This document shows, in pieces, positions 1-8,375 of a DNA stretch of 56,341 nt. A program made the position numbers and the translations under genes. This DNA is from Arthrobacter sp. ISL-65 (GTDB lineage Bacteria; Actinomycetota; Actinomycetes; Actinomycetales; Micrococcaceae). Positions within the stretch are counted from its first letter, which is position 1. The number at the start of each line of letters is the position of its first letter. The notes below the pieces were generated by a model. That model was not told the origin of the DNA. It was given only the letters and a program-made list of their open reading frames with translations, and made no database searches. The DNA is taken from positions 1 through 56,341 of the forward strand of contig NZ_JAGGPN010000018.1 of NCBI RefSeq assembly GCF_018613795.1. Direction: 5' to 3'.

Positions 1-329
1 GCGCATGTAGCCCCTTCCCTGAGCTAGCTCTACATAAGGGTTCTTATCGGCTGGGGGGCGTTCGGCGTCTCACCATTCCGTCATGCACTCATCCAACAGG
101 CTGGCAATGAACAGATATGAAAGACCAGCCGGGCAGCAGGTACCTCACTTCGGGACTTCACGGTAAAACCACAGGGACATGTAGTCGACGCTGCAGGTAA
201 CCATGAGCAGGTATCGACGGAAAAACCCTCGAGAGCCAGGGAAGAAAGGCGGTGAGCTTCATGGGCTACATGTACGACGATGCTGGCTCCCCGTTGGGCA
301 CAGTAATCCGAGTCAGACCGCTTGTGGGC
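1..329. other. No recognisable gene
   Basis: Open frames here are short and overlap on both strands, with no clear ribosome binding site or family resemblance. Homology to the second module copy at 31.2 kb begins only near position 330. Confidence 0.4.
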
Positions 330-436
330 GTCCAACAGGAACTATCCCCTTCAGATCGGGCACAAGTCATGTCGCCCATCCCCCGTGGCCCCATGAAGAA
401 GGAGGAAAGCACCCCGAGCAGAAGAGGAGGAACCGG

Positions 437-580
437 GTGAACTACCAACGACCTAGAAAAGAAACCGAAGTCCGATGCTTCTCACGTCATGTTGCAGAGG
501 GCCGGAGAGTCCATGAACAGGTAAAGAACGATAAACAGTCGATCAGCGAGGCAAGCAAGGAGGCAGCCGGCCACCAATGA
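437..580 (+). CDS. Small conserved ORF of the duplicated module (47 aa)
   Basis: A GTG start follows GAGGAGG. The predicted peptide begins VNYQRPRKE and ends GHQ, and is basic and polar. It overlaps by GTGA the end of a 15-codon ORF (393-440, MKKEESTPSRRGGTG), which suggests translational coupling. The second module copy keeps the same arrangement, the same start and end motifs and the same RBS (31,324-31,476, 50 aa). The first nine codons are identical at nucleotide level between copies, so RNA or DNA constraint is as possible as protein constraint. No family is recognised. Confidence 0.45.
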   Translation: MNYQRPRKETEVRCFSRHVAEGRRVHEQVKNDKQSISEASKEAAGHQ

Positions 581-584
581 AAAA

Positions 585-604
585 GGCCCCCAGAGGGGCC
601 CTTC
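585..604 (-). terminator. Rho-independent terminator, minus strand
   Basis: On the minus strand GGCCCCTCTGGGGGCC is followed by TTTTT. It lies directly after the stop of the small plus-strand ORF and at the end of the minus-strand RNA candidate. The equivalent hairpin in copy 2 is at 31,480-31,497. Confidence 0.7.
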
Positions 605-794
605 ACAACACAATTGTCCACACTCAGAGGCTCACAAGCCCCTGAACAGGGAAAACACGTGCCCGAGGTGGGACTCGAACCGGGCGCCAGCCCTTGAAAA
701 ACCGCCTCTCCCCCGACAACATCCCCAATCCGAACCAGTCCACCGCCGATACAACCGAATCCGAAGCCCAGGGTGTTCACATTGTGCACTCCCT
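585..794 (-). ncRNA. Candidate RNA with tRNA-Leu-like 3' end, copy 1
   Basis: Reading the minus strand, an imperfect inverted repeat (770-794) is followed by ~90 nt, then a stretch (681-661) matching a T loop (TTCGAGT), the T-stem 3' strand and an acceptor 3' strand CTCGGGCA, then a terminator hairpin with a T run. The 5' strand of the T stem does not pair and no anticodon arm is visible, so it is not a working tRNA. CTCGGGC implies a 5' GCCCGAG acceptor, as in tRNA-Leu. It could be a tRNA-derived RNA, a decayed tRNA, or a remnant integration site. Confidence 0.4.
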
Positions 795-835
795 CTTTTT
801 GCCCACTTTGCTGCTCGCCTGAGGGGAAATTTGCA

Positions 836-1227
836 CCTTTACAGACGCCACCGGTTCTCTTCTCATTCCTGTTTCGATCTAAAGAACCACAGTCGATAGA
901 CAGGACTGGAGTTGCGCCGGCGCCGGGATGGACAATCGACAGGCGAGACAAAACATGAGCTGAGAAATCGATAAGCGACGATGCGTCATTCCTTCTTTCC
1001 TAACATCTCATGTGGAAACAAGTTGGAGTAGCCATGACCAGCTCACCCCGGGACCATGGGCGGGTCGAAGACCGACGCCATCGTGCTGCCGAACGACGCC
1101 CTAGACAACGCCGCCGACCACCTAGCTCCGCCGCGTTCGGTAATTGAGTGCCCTCTGCAACCCGTGCTAGCACGGAAGCGGCGTCCCACTGCTGGAATGC
1201 AGCATAGAGGTATCGGATCTGGATGAG
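836..1227. other. No recognisable gene
   Basis: A possible 37-codon ORF starts at 1034 after TTGGAG, but its arginine-rich translation resembles nothing known to me and looks like non-coding frame. The 3' end of the TIR-STAND gene borders this gap on the right. Confidence 0.3.
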
Positions 1228-3555
1228 TCAGAAACCGAAGGCCGCAAGGAATACCCGCAATACAGCCAGCGGGCTCCGATCTGGCAGCAGCGCTCCTGGC
1301 AGTACTGTCTGCCTCGTCATGGGGTTGCGAACGGGTTCTGTCAGTACGTGCGAGGCAAGGACTTGCTTCGCACCGGGCATTCCGCCGCCAAACCTGGCTC
1401 CGCGCAGTATCGGCTGGACCTCAGATGCCGGCAGCATTGACGTTGCCTGGCAGGTTCCCGCAGTTGCCTCTTCCGCTGTCATCGACGCTTGCACGAAACC
1501 GAAAATGGCAACCGCTGCTATCAGGGTCACGACCGCCAGCACTGCTCTAAGCACACGGGCGCTTTTCCGCAGTTCCGCCGCTTGCCTCTCTGCCGCTTCC
1601 TGCTTATCTCTCGCGGCCTTTAGTTCGGCTTGTTTCGCTGCGACAATTCGATCGTTCTCCCGTCGTCTGGAGGCGATCAGGAAACTCCGCACATTCTTTA
1701 GGCGGTTCCTGAAGGCGGGCTTCGAGGCCAGCGACTCTGCACCGGTCAGCCGGGCGCCCTCCAGTAGCCAGGCGTGGCCCCGACCGCTGCTCTCCCACGC
1801 CGCTGCGGCGCGTTCAAGATTGTCGGCTTCCTTCAAATCCTCCCGTTCAGTTGCCAGCCACTGGGCCAACTCCTTCCACTGGCGCAGCAAACTCTCCAGC
1901 GCCACCTCAACAACGATCTCGCCGCCCCGTACATCTTCAATCAGCAAGCGCCTGGCCACTAACGTGTCAATCAGCGGACGGGCCTGCGCCGGAAGATCCA
2001 CCAGACGTGCCACCCTGCGCGTTGGCTGATCATTGTCGGGGTTTATGGTAGCCAGCCATGGAATAAACGCCGAGTGCAGGTTCGCAAGCTGGGACTCACG
2101 CGCGGTGGGGTCACGGGCGAGCACGGCGTCGATTTCGGTCTGCACTACGCTGCTCATGCCGCCAATGGCCTCGTATCCGTCCAAGGTCAGCTCACCGGCG
2201 CCCTCGAAGTCGGCGTACAACCGGGCCAGGGTCAATGAGAGCAGCGGCAGAGTGTCCGCGCCCTCGGCGGACTCAGCCAGAAGCCGCTCAGTTAGATCAG
2301 GCTGCACCCGCAGGGGCCGTCCTGCCGCCGTGGACCGTGCGGCGGGTCCGAGGATAACCTCCTTGAACTGGGCAACGGGCATCGGTTTCAGCTCATCAAA
2401 TACCCGACTGCCTAGGTCCGCCAACTCTGGAGCAGTCTGCATCATCTCGTACCGGTCGGCCCGGATAGTGCCCGCCACAATCAGCGCGGGCGCGGCCCCG
2501 TCCCGAGTGCGGAGTAGTAGCCGGCCTAGGAGCCGTAGGAACTGGGTTGCTTGTGGTCCCGCATCCACACTGAATAGTTCCTCCGCCTGATCCAGCGGCA
2601 AAACCAGCGTTGGTTTCGGCGTCGTTGGCACGTCCGCCGGCAGCCGGGACGCTGCCGCCGATCTCGCCTCTTCCAACCACTGCAGGAGCGGTTCCGAGTC
2701 GACGGCGACGCAAGCATCCTTGATTTCCGCAAGTACTGGTCGGTCCAATCCCAGACTGCTGCGAAGAGCATGGAGTGAGTGGGCGAAGCCACGCTCCCCG
2801 GTCAGTGCATTGCGCTCGGGGCGCATGATCTCCAACACCGCAAAGTGGCGGTCGTCCCGTCTTAGCCGGGGCAATAGGCCTGCCCGTAAGAACGACGACT
2901 TCCCGGCGCCGGAAGGACCCAAAATCATGAACAGCGACTCGATGCCGGAACTGCGCATACCACGCAACTCATCTAAGCCCCTGACAATCTGTCCGTCGCG
3001 GCCAAAGAACACCGCCGCGTCCCATTCCTCCAGCGGTTGCCAGCCTCGGTAAGGTGCCCGGTCCGGATCATTCGTTGGAGGCCATACAAAATGCTCAGCA
3101 CCGATCCCTGCCTTGCGAAGACCCCTGTATAACCGCTGGAGGCCTTCTGTCTGGAATGAGACGAAACGGTCCATGCCATCAACCGGAATCTTTGTGCTTA
3201 AGCCCTCACCGAAGAGGTCGCATCGCTGCCATTCCCCAGTGATACCCCCTTCAGTAAGGGGCTCCAGCCGGGCACACAGAATGAGTTTGTTGAGGGACTC
3301 CGCCGTGCGGAACTCGGTTCTGCATTCGGCCGAAGCTTCCCAGTCTCGCGAGAGCAGGCAGATCACTGCCTCACACCGTGCATTAGACCGCCTGAGTGCT
3401 TCCTTCCACCGCTCGCCGGGCTGGATCCCGGTTACAGGATCCAAATCCAAAAAGATCTCACCTTCGAGGCTAAGGTCCTGCTCGACCAGCCAACGCTTCA
3501 ACGCGACAGCCTGAAGAGTGTCGCGACTCGAATGACTAAGGAATACGCGTGACAT
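1228..3555 (-). CDS. TIR-domain nSTAND NTPase, propeller lost
   Basis: A TIR domain (about residues 1-150, starting SRVFLSHSSRD, with a glutamate near 81 in the CRTEF context where TIR NADases have their catalytic Glu) is followed by an nSTAND1-type NTPase. Walker A GPSGAGKS lies at 213-220 and Walker B LVLPLDQAEELF near 317-328. A coiled, charged stretch precedes a membrane segment at about 665-690. Proteins of this layout usually continue into WD40 repeats. Here the frame ends ~85 residues after the helix with a low-complexity tail, which suggests truncation or frameshift. The likely role, by analogy with TIR-STAND defence proteins, is sensing followed by NAD depletion; loss of the sensor part may disable it. 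No partner gene is adjacent. Confidence 0.85.
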   Translation of the reverse strand: MSRVFLSHSSRDTLQAVALKRWLVEQDLSLEGEIFLDLDPVTGIQPGERWKEALRRSNARCEAVICLLSRDWEASAECRTEFRTAESLNKLILCARLEPLTEGGITGEWQRCDLFGEGLSTKIPVDGMDRFVSFQTEGLQRLYRGLRKAGIGAEHFVWPPTNDPDRAPYRGWQPLEEWDAAVFFGRDGQIVRGLDELRGMRSSGIESLFMILGPSGAGKSSFLRAGLLPRLRRDDRHFAVLEIMRPERNALTGERGFAHSLHALRSSLGLDRPVLAEIKDACVAVDSEPLLQWLEEARSAAASRLPADVPTTPKPTLVLPLDQAEELFSVDAGPQATQFLRLLGRLLLRTRDGAAPALIVAGTIRADRYEMMQTAPELADLGSRVFDELKPMPVAQFKEVILGPAARSTAAGRPLRVQPDLTERLLAESAEGADTLPLLSLTLARLYADFEGAGELTLDGYEAIGGMSSVVQTEIDAVLARDPTARESQLANLHSAFIPWLATINPDNDQPTRRVARLVDLPAQARPLIDTLVARRLLIEDVRGGEIVVEVALESLLRQWKELAQWLATEREDLKEADNLERAAAAWESSGRGHAWLLEGARLTGAESLASKPAFRNRLKNVRSFLIASRRRENDRIVAAKQAELKAARDKQEAAERQAAELRKSARVLRAVLAVVTLIAAVAIFGFVQASMTAEEATAGTCQATSMLPASEVQPILRGARFGGGMPGAKQVLASHVLTEPVRNPMTRQTVLPGALLPDRSPLAVLRVFLAAFGF

Positions 3556-4355
3556 ATCAACACCCCCGCTTCAAGATTATTCTCGGCGGATGAGCAAGCC
3601 CTTGGCGTCATCGGCTCGAAGGCCGGCTCGGTAATGCCTTGAAATCCGACACCGCAGTAACGAGCCCACGGGCGCCCACGATTCGGATCACCGCAAATAG
3701 CCGCGGCAACAGGTAATAGGTCACGCCGTGAATCCGCTCGGGTCCGAGCACATCGTCCACCCGGGAAAAGCTTCTTCCCATGGCGTCAATGTTGCACCCG
3801 TGACCATTTCACGGCAATGAGTGGGAGCGGAGACGCCCGGCTTAAACTGCTCCTGCGGATGGATACATGGCTAATGCCTAATCTCGTGCATGGTTACAGG
3901 TCGCTAGAAGGGAACTGTGAAAATCCTCCGAGTTCCGGATGCACCTGACCGAGCCGGACAAGCTGAGACAATAAGGCATCCCTGTTACCTCACGTCAATA
4001 GGTGCCGGAAGGCTGCTTCGTTGCCTCATATGAAAAGGTCCGTTTAGGGGGCGGGTTGAACCAGGTGTTGACCTAGACGATATGAGGTAGGAGGACCCGG
4101 CCCTCGTGAAGCCCCGAACCTTCTGGAGTCCATTTTCGCCGGGCCCGATCCGGACCGCCAGCCTGCCAGGGGGTGTCGTGCCATGTGTGGGGTGGTGGCG
4201 TTCCGGATCGTGTATTCCCCGGCGCTGATGGCCTCTATCAGAAGGTTCGGGGAGGATGTGCCCGGGGCTGGAACCTCCTTTCAAAGCAAGACGTGGGTTG
4301 CCTGCCACACTTGGCGGACAGGTAGAGCCACATTTGAAAATTGGAGGTTCCAGCT
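3556..4355. other. Intergenic; includes IS110 5' non-coding end
   Basis: No gene is seen. Roughly 4000-4355 is structured, GC-rich sequence directly upstream of the IS110 transposase. In IS110-type elements this segment encodes the bridge RNA; that assignment here rests on position only. The left element end could not be fixed by eye. The remainder (3556-4000) may hold the promoter of the leftward TIR-STAND gene, but no convincing -35/-10 pair was found. Confidence 0.35.
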
Positions 4356-5360
4356 ATGTTCGAGCGTACAAGCGTTGGCCTGGATGTCCATGCCCGAACG
4401 GTCGTTGCCTGCGCATTGGACGCGCAGACCGGTGAAGTAACCCCGCACCGCATGACTCCGGATTATGCCGAAATTCTCGGTTGGATCGTGTCGCTCCCGT
4501 CCAAACTTCAGCGCCCGTCCGAAGACAGGGTGAAGACCGATGCGAAAGATGCGCTGCATCTGGCTCGCCTGCTGAAGCTGGGCGAGATCACCGCGGTCCG
4601 GATCCCCTCTGCGGATCAGGAAGCGGCCCGGGATCTGGTCCGCTCCCGGGAAGACCTCAGGGGCGATCTGATGCGTGCCCGGCACCGGATCTCGAAACTC
4701 CTTTTGCGGCAGGGAATCGTCTATTCCGGCGGCAGAGCGTGGACCGGTATCCACGACCTCTGGCTGGCCCGGCAACATTTTGATGCCCCCGCAAGGCAAC
4801 TGACCTACGAGTCCTCCCTGGAGGCCTTGCATGAGATTTCGGACCGGCGCGACCGTCTTGACGAGGCGATCACCGCGATGGCCTACGGCAGTGAGTACAC
4901 CCCGGTCGTCAGGGCACTGCAGTGCCTGCGCGGCATTTCAACCTTGACCGCGTTCGGCCTCGCTGTGGAGATCGGTGACTGGGACCGGTTTACTGGCTCC
5001 AGGATCGGCGCCTATCTGGGCCTGGTACCGACTGAGCATTCCTCCGGCGCGTCCCGATCCTTGGGCTCCATCACCAAGACAGGCAACACCCACGCCCTCC
5101 GGCTTCTTGTCGAGGCCGCCTGGCATCACCGTCGACCATACAACAGCCCCTCACGGCTGATGCGCTCCCGCTGGGAGGAAGCCACCACGGAGGCAAGAAC
5201 CCGCCGCCATGCCGGAAACCGGCGCCTGCACAACCGTTGGATGAGTTACCTCGAACGCCGCAAACGACCGGTCATCGCCAACGTCGCCATCGCCCGAGAA
5301 CTATCTGGCTGGTGCTGGTCCCTGGCCACCGGACAGCTCGAGACACCTACATCCACATAA
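4356..5360 (+). CDS. IS110-family transposase with internal deletion
   Basis: The ATG at 4356 follows TTGGAGG and gives 334 aa. The N-terminal RuvC-like DEDD domain shows VGLDVHA (first Asp) and DRVKTDAKDA (last two Asp). The segment that should lie between LGWIVSLP and SKLQRP, carrying the YEAGPTG-type catalytic Glu, is missing: about 30 residues, in frame. The C-terminal Tnp domain is present with GLVPTEHSSG (nucleophilic Ser region) and SITKTGN. Family members are normally some 30 or more residues longer. Without the Glu the enzyme is probably inactive, although the frame is otherwise intact. Confidence 0.9.
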   Translation: MFERTSVGLDVHARTVVACALDAQTGEVTPHRMTPDYAEILGWIVSLPSKLQRPSEDRVKTDAKDALHLARLLKLGEITAVRIPSADQEAARDLVRSREDLRGDLMRARHRISKLLLRQGIVYSGGRAWTGIHDLWLARQHFDAPARQLTYESSLEALHEISDRRDRLDEAITAMAYGSEYTPVVRALQCLRGISTLTAFGLAVEIGDWDRFTGSRIGAYLGLVPTEHSSGASRSLGSITKTGNTHALRLLVEAAWHHRRPYNSPSRLMRSRWEEATTEARTRRHAGNRRLHNRWMSYLERRKRPVIANVAIARELSGWCWSLATGQLETPTST

Positions 5361-5630
5361 CTAAAGATTCCGTTCCCGTCCGGGGCACGGAAAACCTGCC
5401 GAGGACGCCCCCTGACTGTCCACGTGGTTCACCTTGCAGCGCGTGGAGTAAACCCGCGAACCAACTATGAGCAGCCCTAACGGCCGCGCCCGTGATTCCT
5501 AGACCAGCGGTAACCTCCAGCCGAACAAACTCGTCCTGCGGTAACCAACCCGCGCATATCAGTCTGACCGCGCCGTCGCCAACGACACGGTAACCACTGA
5601 CACCACGGCCTGTCCCTGGCAGCAAACAAA

Positions 5631-5667
5631 CGAAGCGGTCCCAGGCAACCAGCCCGGGACCGCTTCG
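5631..5667. repeat. 12-bp perfect inverted repeat
   Basis: CGAAGCGGTCCC pairs with GGGACCGCTTCG across a 13-nt loop, 270 bp after the IS110 stop. No T run follows on either strand, so this may be an old terminator or an element end. Confidence 0.5.
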
Positions 5668-5829
5668 CCCTGCCACTTGACACAACCGATCTATATATCA
5701 GTTGTCGCAGGGGCGGGTTTTTGCTTGGGTGGGGTTTCCAATTCGCAGGTGAGGCCAGGATCTGCTGGGACAATGCTGCGGGTTTGAGGCGTTGGACTGG
5801 GCGTTCATGGCGATGACGCGGCATTTCCG

Positions 5830-6445
5830 GGTCCCGGGTTTGTGATGGCGCGTTGATGTGGCGTGAGCGCGGCGTCGTGTTTCTTCACCGCTCTGCCCCG
5901 TGGCGTTCCTTGCACACCAGCTTCTGCTGCGGTAGCAGGTCACCCTGGCCCAGTTCTTCTGCTCCACATGAGCCCCGTCATTCTTGTTCCCGGGCCGGGA
6001 CCGGGTGAACGCGATCTGCTGCGCATGGCAATAGGCAAAACAGGTAGTCATTGATGAACTCCGATCCGTTGTCCGAATCAATCCCCAACACCGGGAACGG
6101 GAACCGGCCCAGTGCGTACTGCAGCGCCGCGAACACCCATTTCTGGGCCTTGTTCGGCACCGACCGGTTCACGGTCCACTCCGTCGCGATATCCGTCACG
6201 GTCAGCGTGAGGCAAAACTGCCCCGAGGCCACCCCGCCCTCATGCCCGACCAGATCGAGAGCCTCAATAACCCTGGGCCCGAAGCGCCCGCGCCCGCACT
6301 GGGGTGCAGGCGCGCCGCGCATAATCCCGGTTCCAGCCCGTCAGCTCCACCAGTTCATCAAGGATCCGCACTTTCTCCAGCCGGCTCCCGCGGGCATACG
6401 CCCGCGCCTTGATCACCGTGACGGCCTTGCGCTGGCTTATCGTCA
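5830..6445 (-). pseudogene. Broken rve/DDE transposase
   Basis: Fragments in different minus frames resemble one transposase. An N-terminal HTH-like piece (TISQRKAVTVIKARAY...ILDELVELTGW, 6360-6440) is followed by a catalytic-core piece (LTVTDIATEWTVNRSV...GIDSDNGSEFIN, 6000-6220). A further piece shows the FTRSRPGNKNDGAHVEQKN motif with the catalytic Glu (5930-6030). Several frameshifts and stops separate them. The same family leaves an N-terminal fragment at 16.4 kb. Confidence 0.75.
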
Positions 6446-6653
6446 GTCCCCCTCAAGGATGTCCGCGCCTTGCCTCTTCCCGGACCTTTTCCAATGAGGC
6501 AACGTATCCCGCTACGCGGACCTTTCGCATGAGTCCACGCAGCATCTTCCGGTGCACTGCGGCGCGTGCTAGCCTCACCCCTATAGTTTCATCTAGTGGT
6601 CTCACCATACGGTCCGGGTCACCCTGACCGTCAATGGAACGAGGCGCGTGCCA

Positions 6654-8372
6654 ATGGAAACTGCGGACTTGAACAGAGAAACCGTGCTCCCACTTCCTGT
6701 CGTGCACTCGCTCGATTTGCTGCTCAAAGTATTGCTTGCCGTCGTCATCGCGGCAGGCCTGACCGGCGCCAGTAGCCCCGCCCCATCGTCAACGCCATCG
6801 CCAACGCCAACTATGCAAAGCGGCATGGAGGGATCCAAGGCGGCCCTGGTCCGGATCGAGCTCGTAGCAGTGGCGGAGATCGCGCACATTGACCACTCCA
6901 GCGGGGAGGTGGAAATGGCCCGGGGCCGGTCGATCGTGCCGTTGCGGTCCGCCACCGGGATCCTGCTCTCTGCTGACGGGATCGTGGCGACTACTTGGGA
7001 GAGCCTCACCCTCGACAAGGACACCGTCGCCGCATACGCCGCAAATGAGCTCTTTGCCTCAAAAATGCACGTGCCGATTGTCGGAAACAACGGGAACCGC
7101 GCCCGTCGTGGCTCCACGCCGGACCCTCACTGGGGACCACACCTTCAACACTGCTATAAGCAGGTGACGCACTGCGTCCTCTTCACCGTGGCGCAGTACC
7201 ACGTGCGCACATACACGTCCAAGCCCGGAGACGTCGTCGCCGAGCTGCTCAACACGCCGTCTAAGCCCAACGACGTCGCGCTTCTTCGAATCAGTGGGGG
7301 TGGCGCTGCGCCAACCGCCGCCCTCGCCTCGACTGCCGCAGCACCTAAAGTCGACGGCATGCTGCTGGGCTTCACACAGCGCCCGACCCCGAAAGTGGCT
7401 CCGGTTGAGCTTCCCACCAAGGTGGACGCGAGAGCTGCCCGCGTTCAGTCCGCGACCAACCTTGCCGCGCCACTACTCGCCGGTGTGGCGAGTGGTCCGG
7501 TTGTTGATCAGGCGACCGGACAGATCCTCGGTCTCGCAGGTTCGCGCCAACCTGATGGTGGCGCAACTCTCGTACCTGCCGCCGCCATCCGGGCCGCGCT
7601 GGTGAAGACTGGCCTTCAAGCCTCGCCTTCGAGGTTCGACGCCGTATTCCGCCGGGGCATCGACCATCTGGTGGCAGGCAACCAGGGCGGGTCAGCCGAA
7701 AGCGCGCTAGAGGAGTCTTTGACCTACTTCGACTCAGCCCTGGCAACGAACCGGCTCGCCGAAGCCCGGGCATTGGGGGCCAAACAGGCCTCGAAAGGCC
7801 AAGCACAGGCAGCGGGGGACAAAGACACCGCAACCTCGTCGCCCGGGGCGCTCGTTCCCGTCCTCCTGGGCGCCCTGCTTCTAGCGGTTATCGGGGGAGC
7901 CATGGTGCTGGTGCGGCGGAGAGCTGCGTCGGCCACTGCTTCTGCCGCCAGCGGCAGCCGACCCGCGGCCTCTCATCCTCCGGCCTCCGGGGCCCTCAGG
8001 GCTGCGGCACAGGCCTCAGACCACTCCCGAGCGAGCGTAGAGCGGACCGAGTTGACGAAAGCTGCAGGGGACAATGATCGGCATGCCAGCCGGGGTAGGT
8101 CCCACTCCGTTCGAACTGACGCGGGAGAGCATCACAGCCCCGCGCAGCCACAGGCGCGCACTCATTTCGCTACACCTCCGGCCCCGGGGTCGGACTCTAA
8201 CACCCACGCAAGCGCACAGCCAGGCGCGGGCGAAACCCGCTTTGCAGGCCCGCTTGCACCTCGTGCCGTCGGTGGTGCCGTCGGTGAGGTGGCCGCGTTC
8301 TGTTTCAGGTGCGGCCGGCAGGTCCAGCCGGAATGGCGATTTTGTGTCAGTTGCGGTCAACGGATGGGTTGA
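6654..8372 (+). CDS. Trypsin-fold pseudo-protease with membrane anchor and zinc ribbon
   Basis: The ATG at 6654 is preferred over GTG 6648 because GAGG then lies 9 nt upstream. An N-terminal hydrophobic segment leads to an extracytoplasmic trypsin-like region. The landmarks ATGILLSADGIVATTW (where a catalytic His is expected), NDVALLRI (Asp) and GVASGPVVD (where GxSGGP is expected) show His and Ser both replaced, so proteolysis is unlikely. A second membrane helix (about 400-425) is followed by a low-complexity linker and a C-terminal zinc ribbon CFRCG...CVSCG. The gene lies 3 nt before the kinase gene and starts a three-gene operon. It is probably a sensing or scaffold subunit; that role is inference. 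Confidence 0.8.
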   Translation: METADLNRETVLPLPVVHSLDLLLKVLLAVVIAAGLTGASSPAPSSTPSPTPTMQSGMEGSKAALVRIELVAVAEIAHIDHSSGEVEMARGRSIVPLRSATGILLSADGIVATTWESLTLDKDTVAAYAANELFASKMHVPIVGNNGNRARRGSTPDPHWGPHLQHCYKQVTHCVLFTVAQYHVRTYTSKPGDVVAELLNTPSKPNDVALLRISGGGAAPTAALASTAAAPKVDGMLLGFTQRPTPKVAPVELPTKVDARAARVQSATNLAAPLLAGVASGPVVDQATGQILGLAGSRQPDGGATLVPAAAIRAALVKTGLQASPSRFDAVFRRGIDHLVAGNQGGSAESALEESLTYFDSALATNRLAEARALGAKQASKGQAQAAGDKDTATSSPGALVPVLLGALLLAVIGGAMVLVRRRAASATASAASGSRPAASHPPASGALRAAAQASDHSRASVERTELTKAAGDNDRHASRGRSHSVRTDAGEHHSPAQPQARTHFATPPAPGSDSNTHASAQPGAGETRFAGPLAPRAVGGAVGEVAAFCFRCGRQVQPEWRFCVSCGQRMG

Positions 8373-8375
8373 GCC

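Larger units (their letters stand above)
330..835. repeat. ~500-bp duplicated module, copy 1
   Basis: This block is similar along its length to 31,223-31,720, in the same orientation. Shared parts in order are a 15-codon ORF overlapping a 47/50-codon ORF, a GC-rich terminator hairpin, a 21-nt stretch identical to the T-loop/acceptor 3' end of a tRNA (read on the minus strand), and an inverted repeat around a GTGCAC-like core. Similarity is patchy: some stretches of over 25 nt are identical and others are diverged. Boundaries are approximate and judged by eye. Confidence 0.75.

Noticed and set aside
661..681. Functional tRNA gene on the minus strand
   Set aside because: Only the T loop and 3' strands are present; the 5' T stem does not pair and no anticodon arm can be formed in either copy.
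1034..1147. Small ORF after TTGGAG, possible antitoxin
   Set aside because: The translation is arginine/proline-rich like GC-rich non-coding frame and has no recognisable motif or toxin partner.
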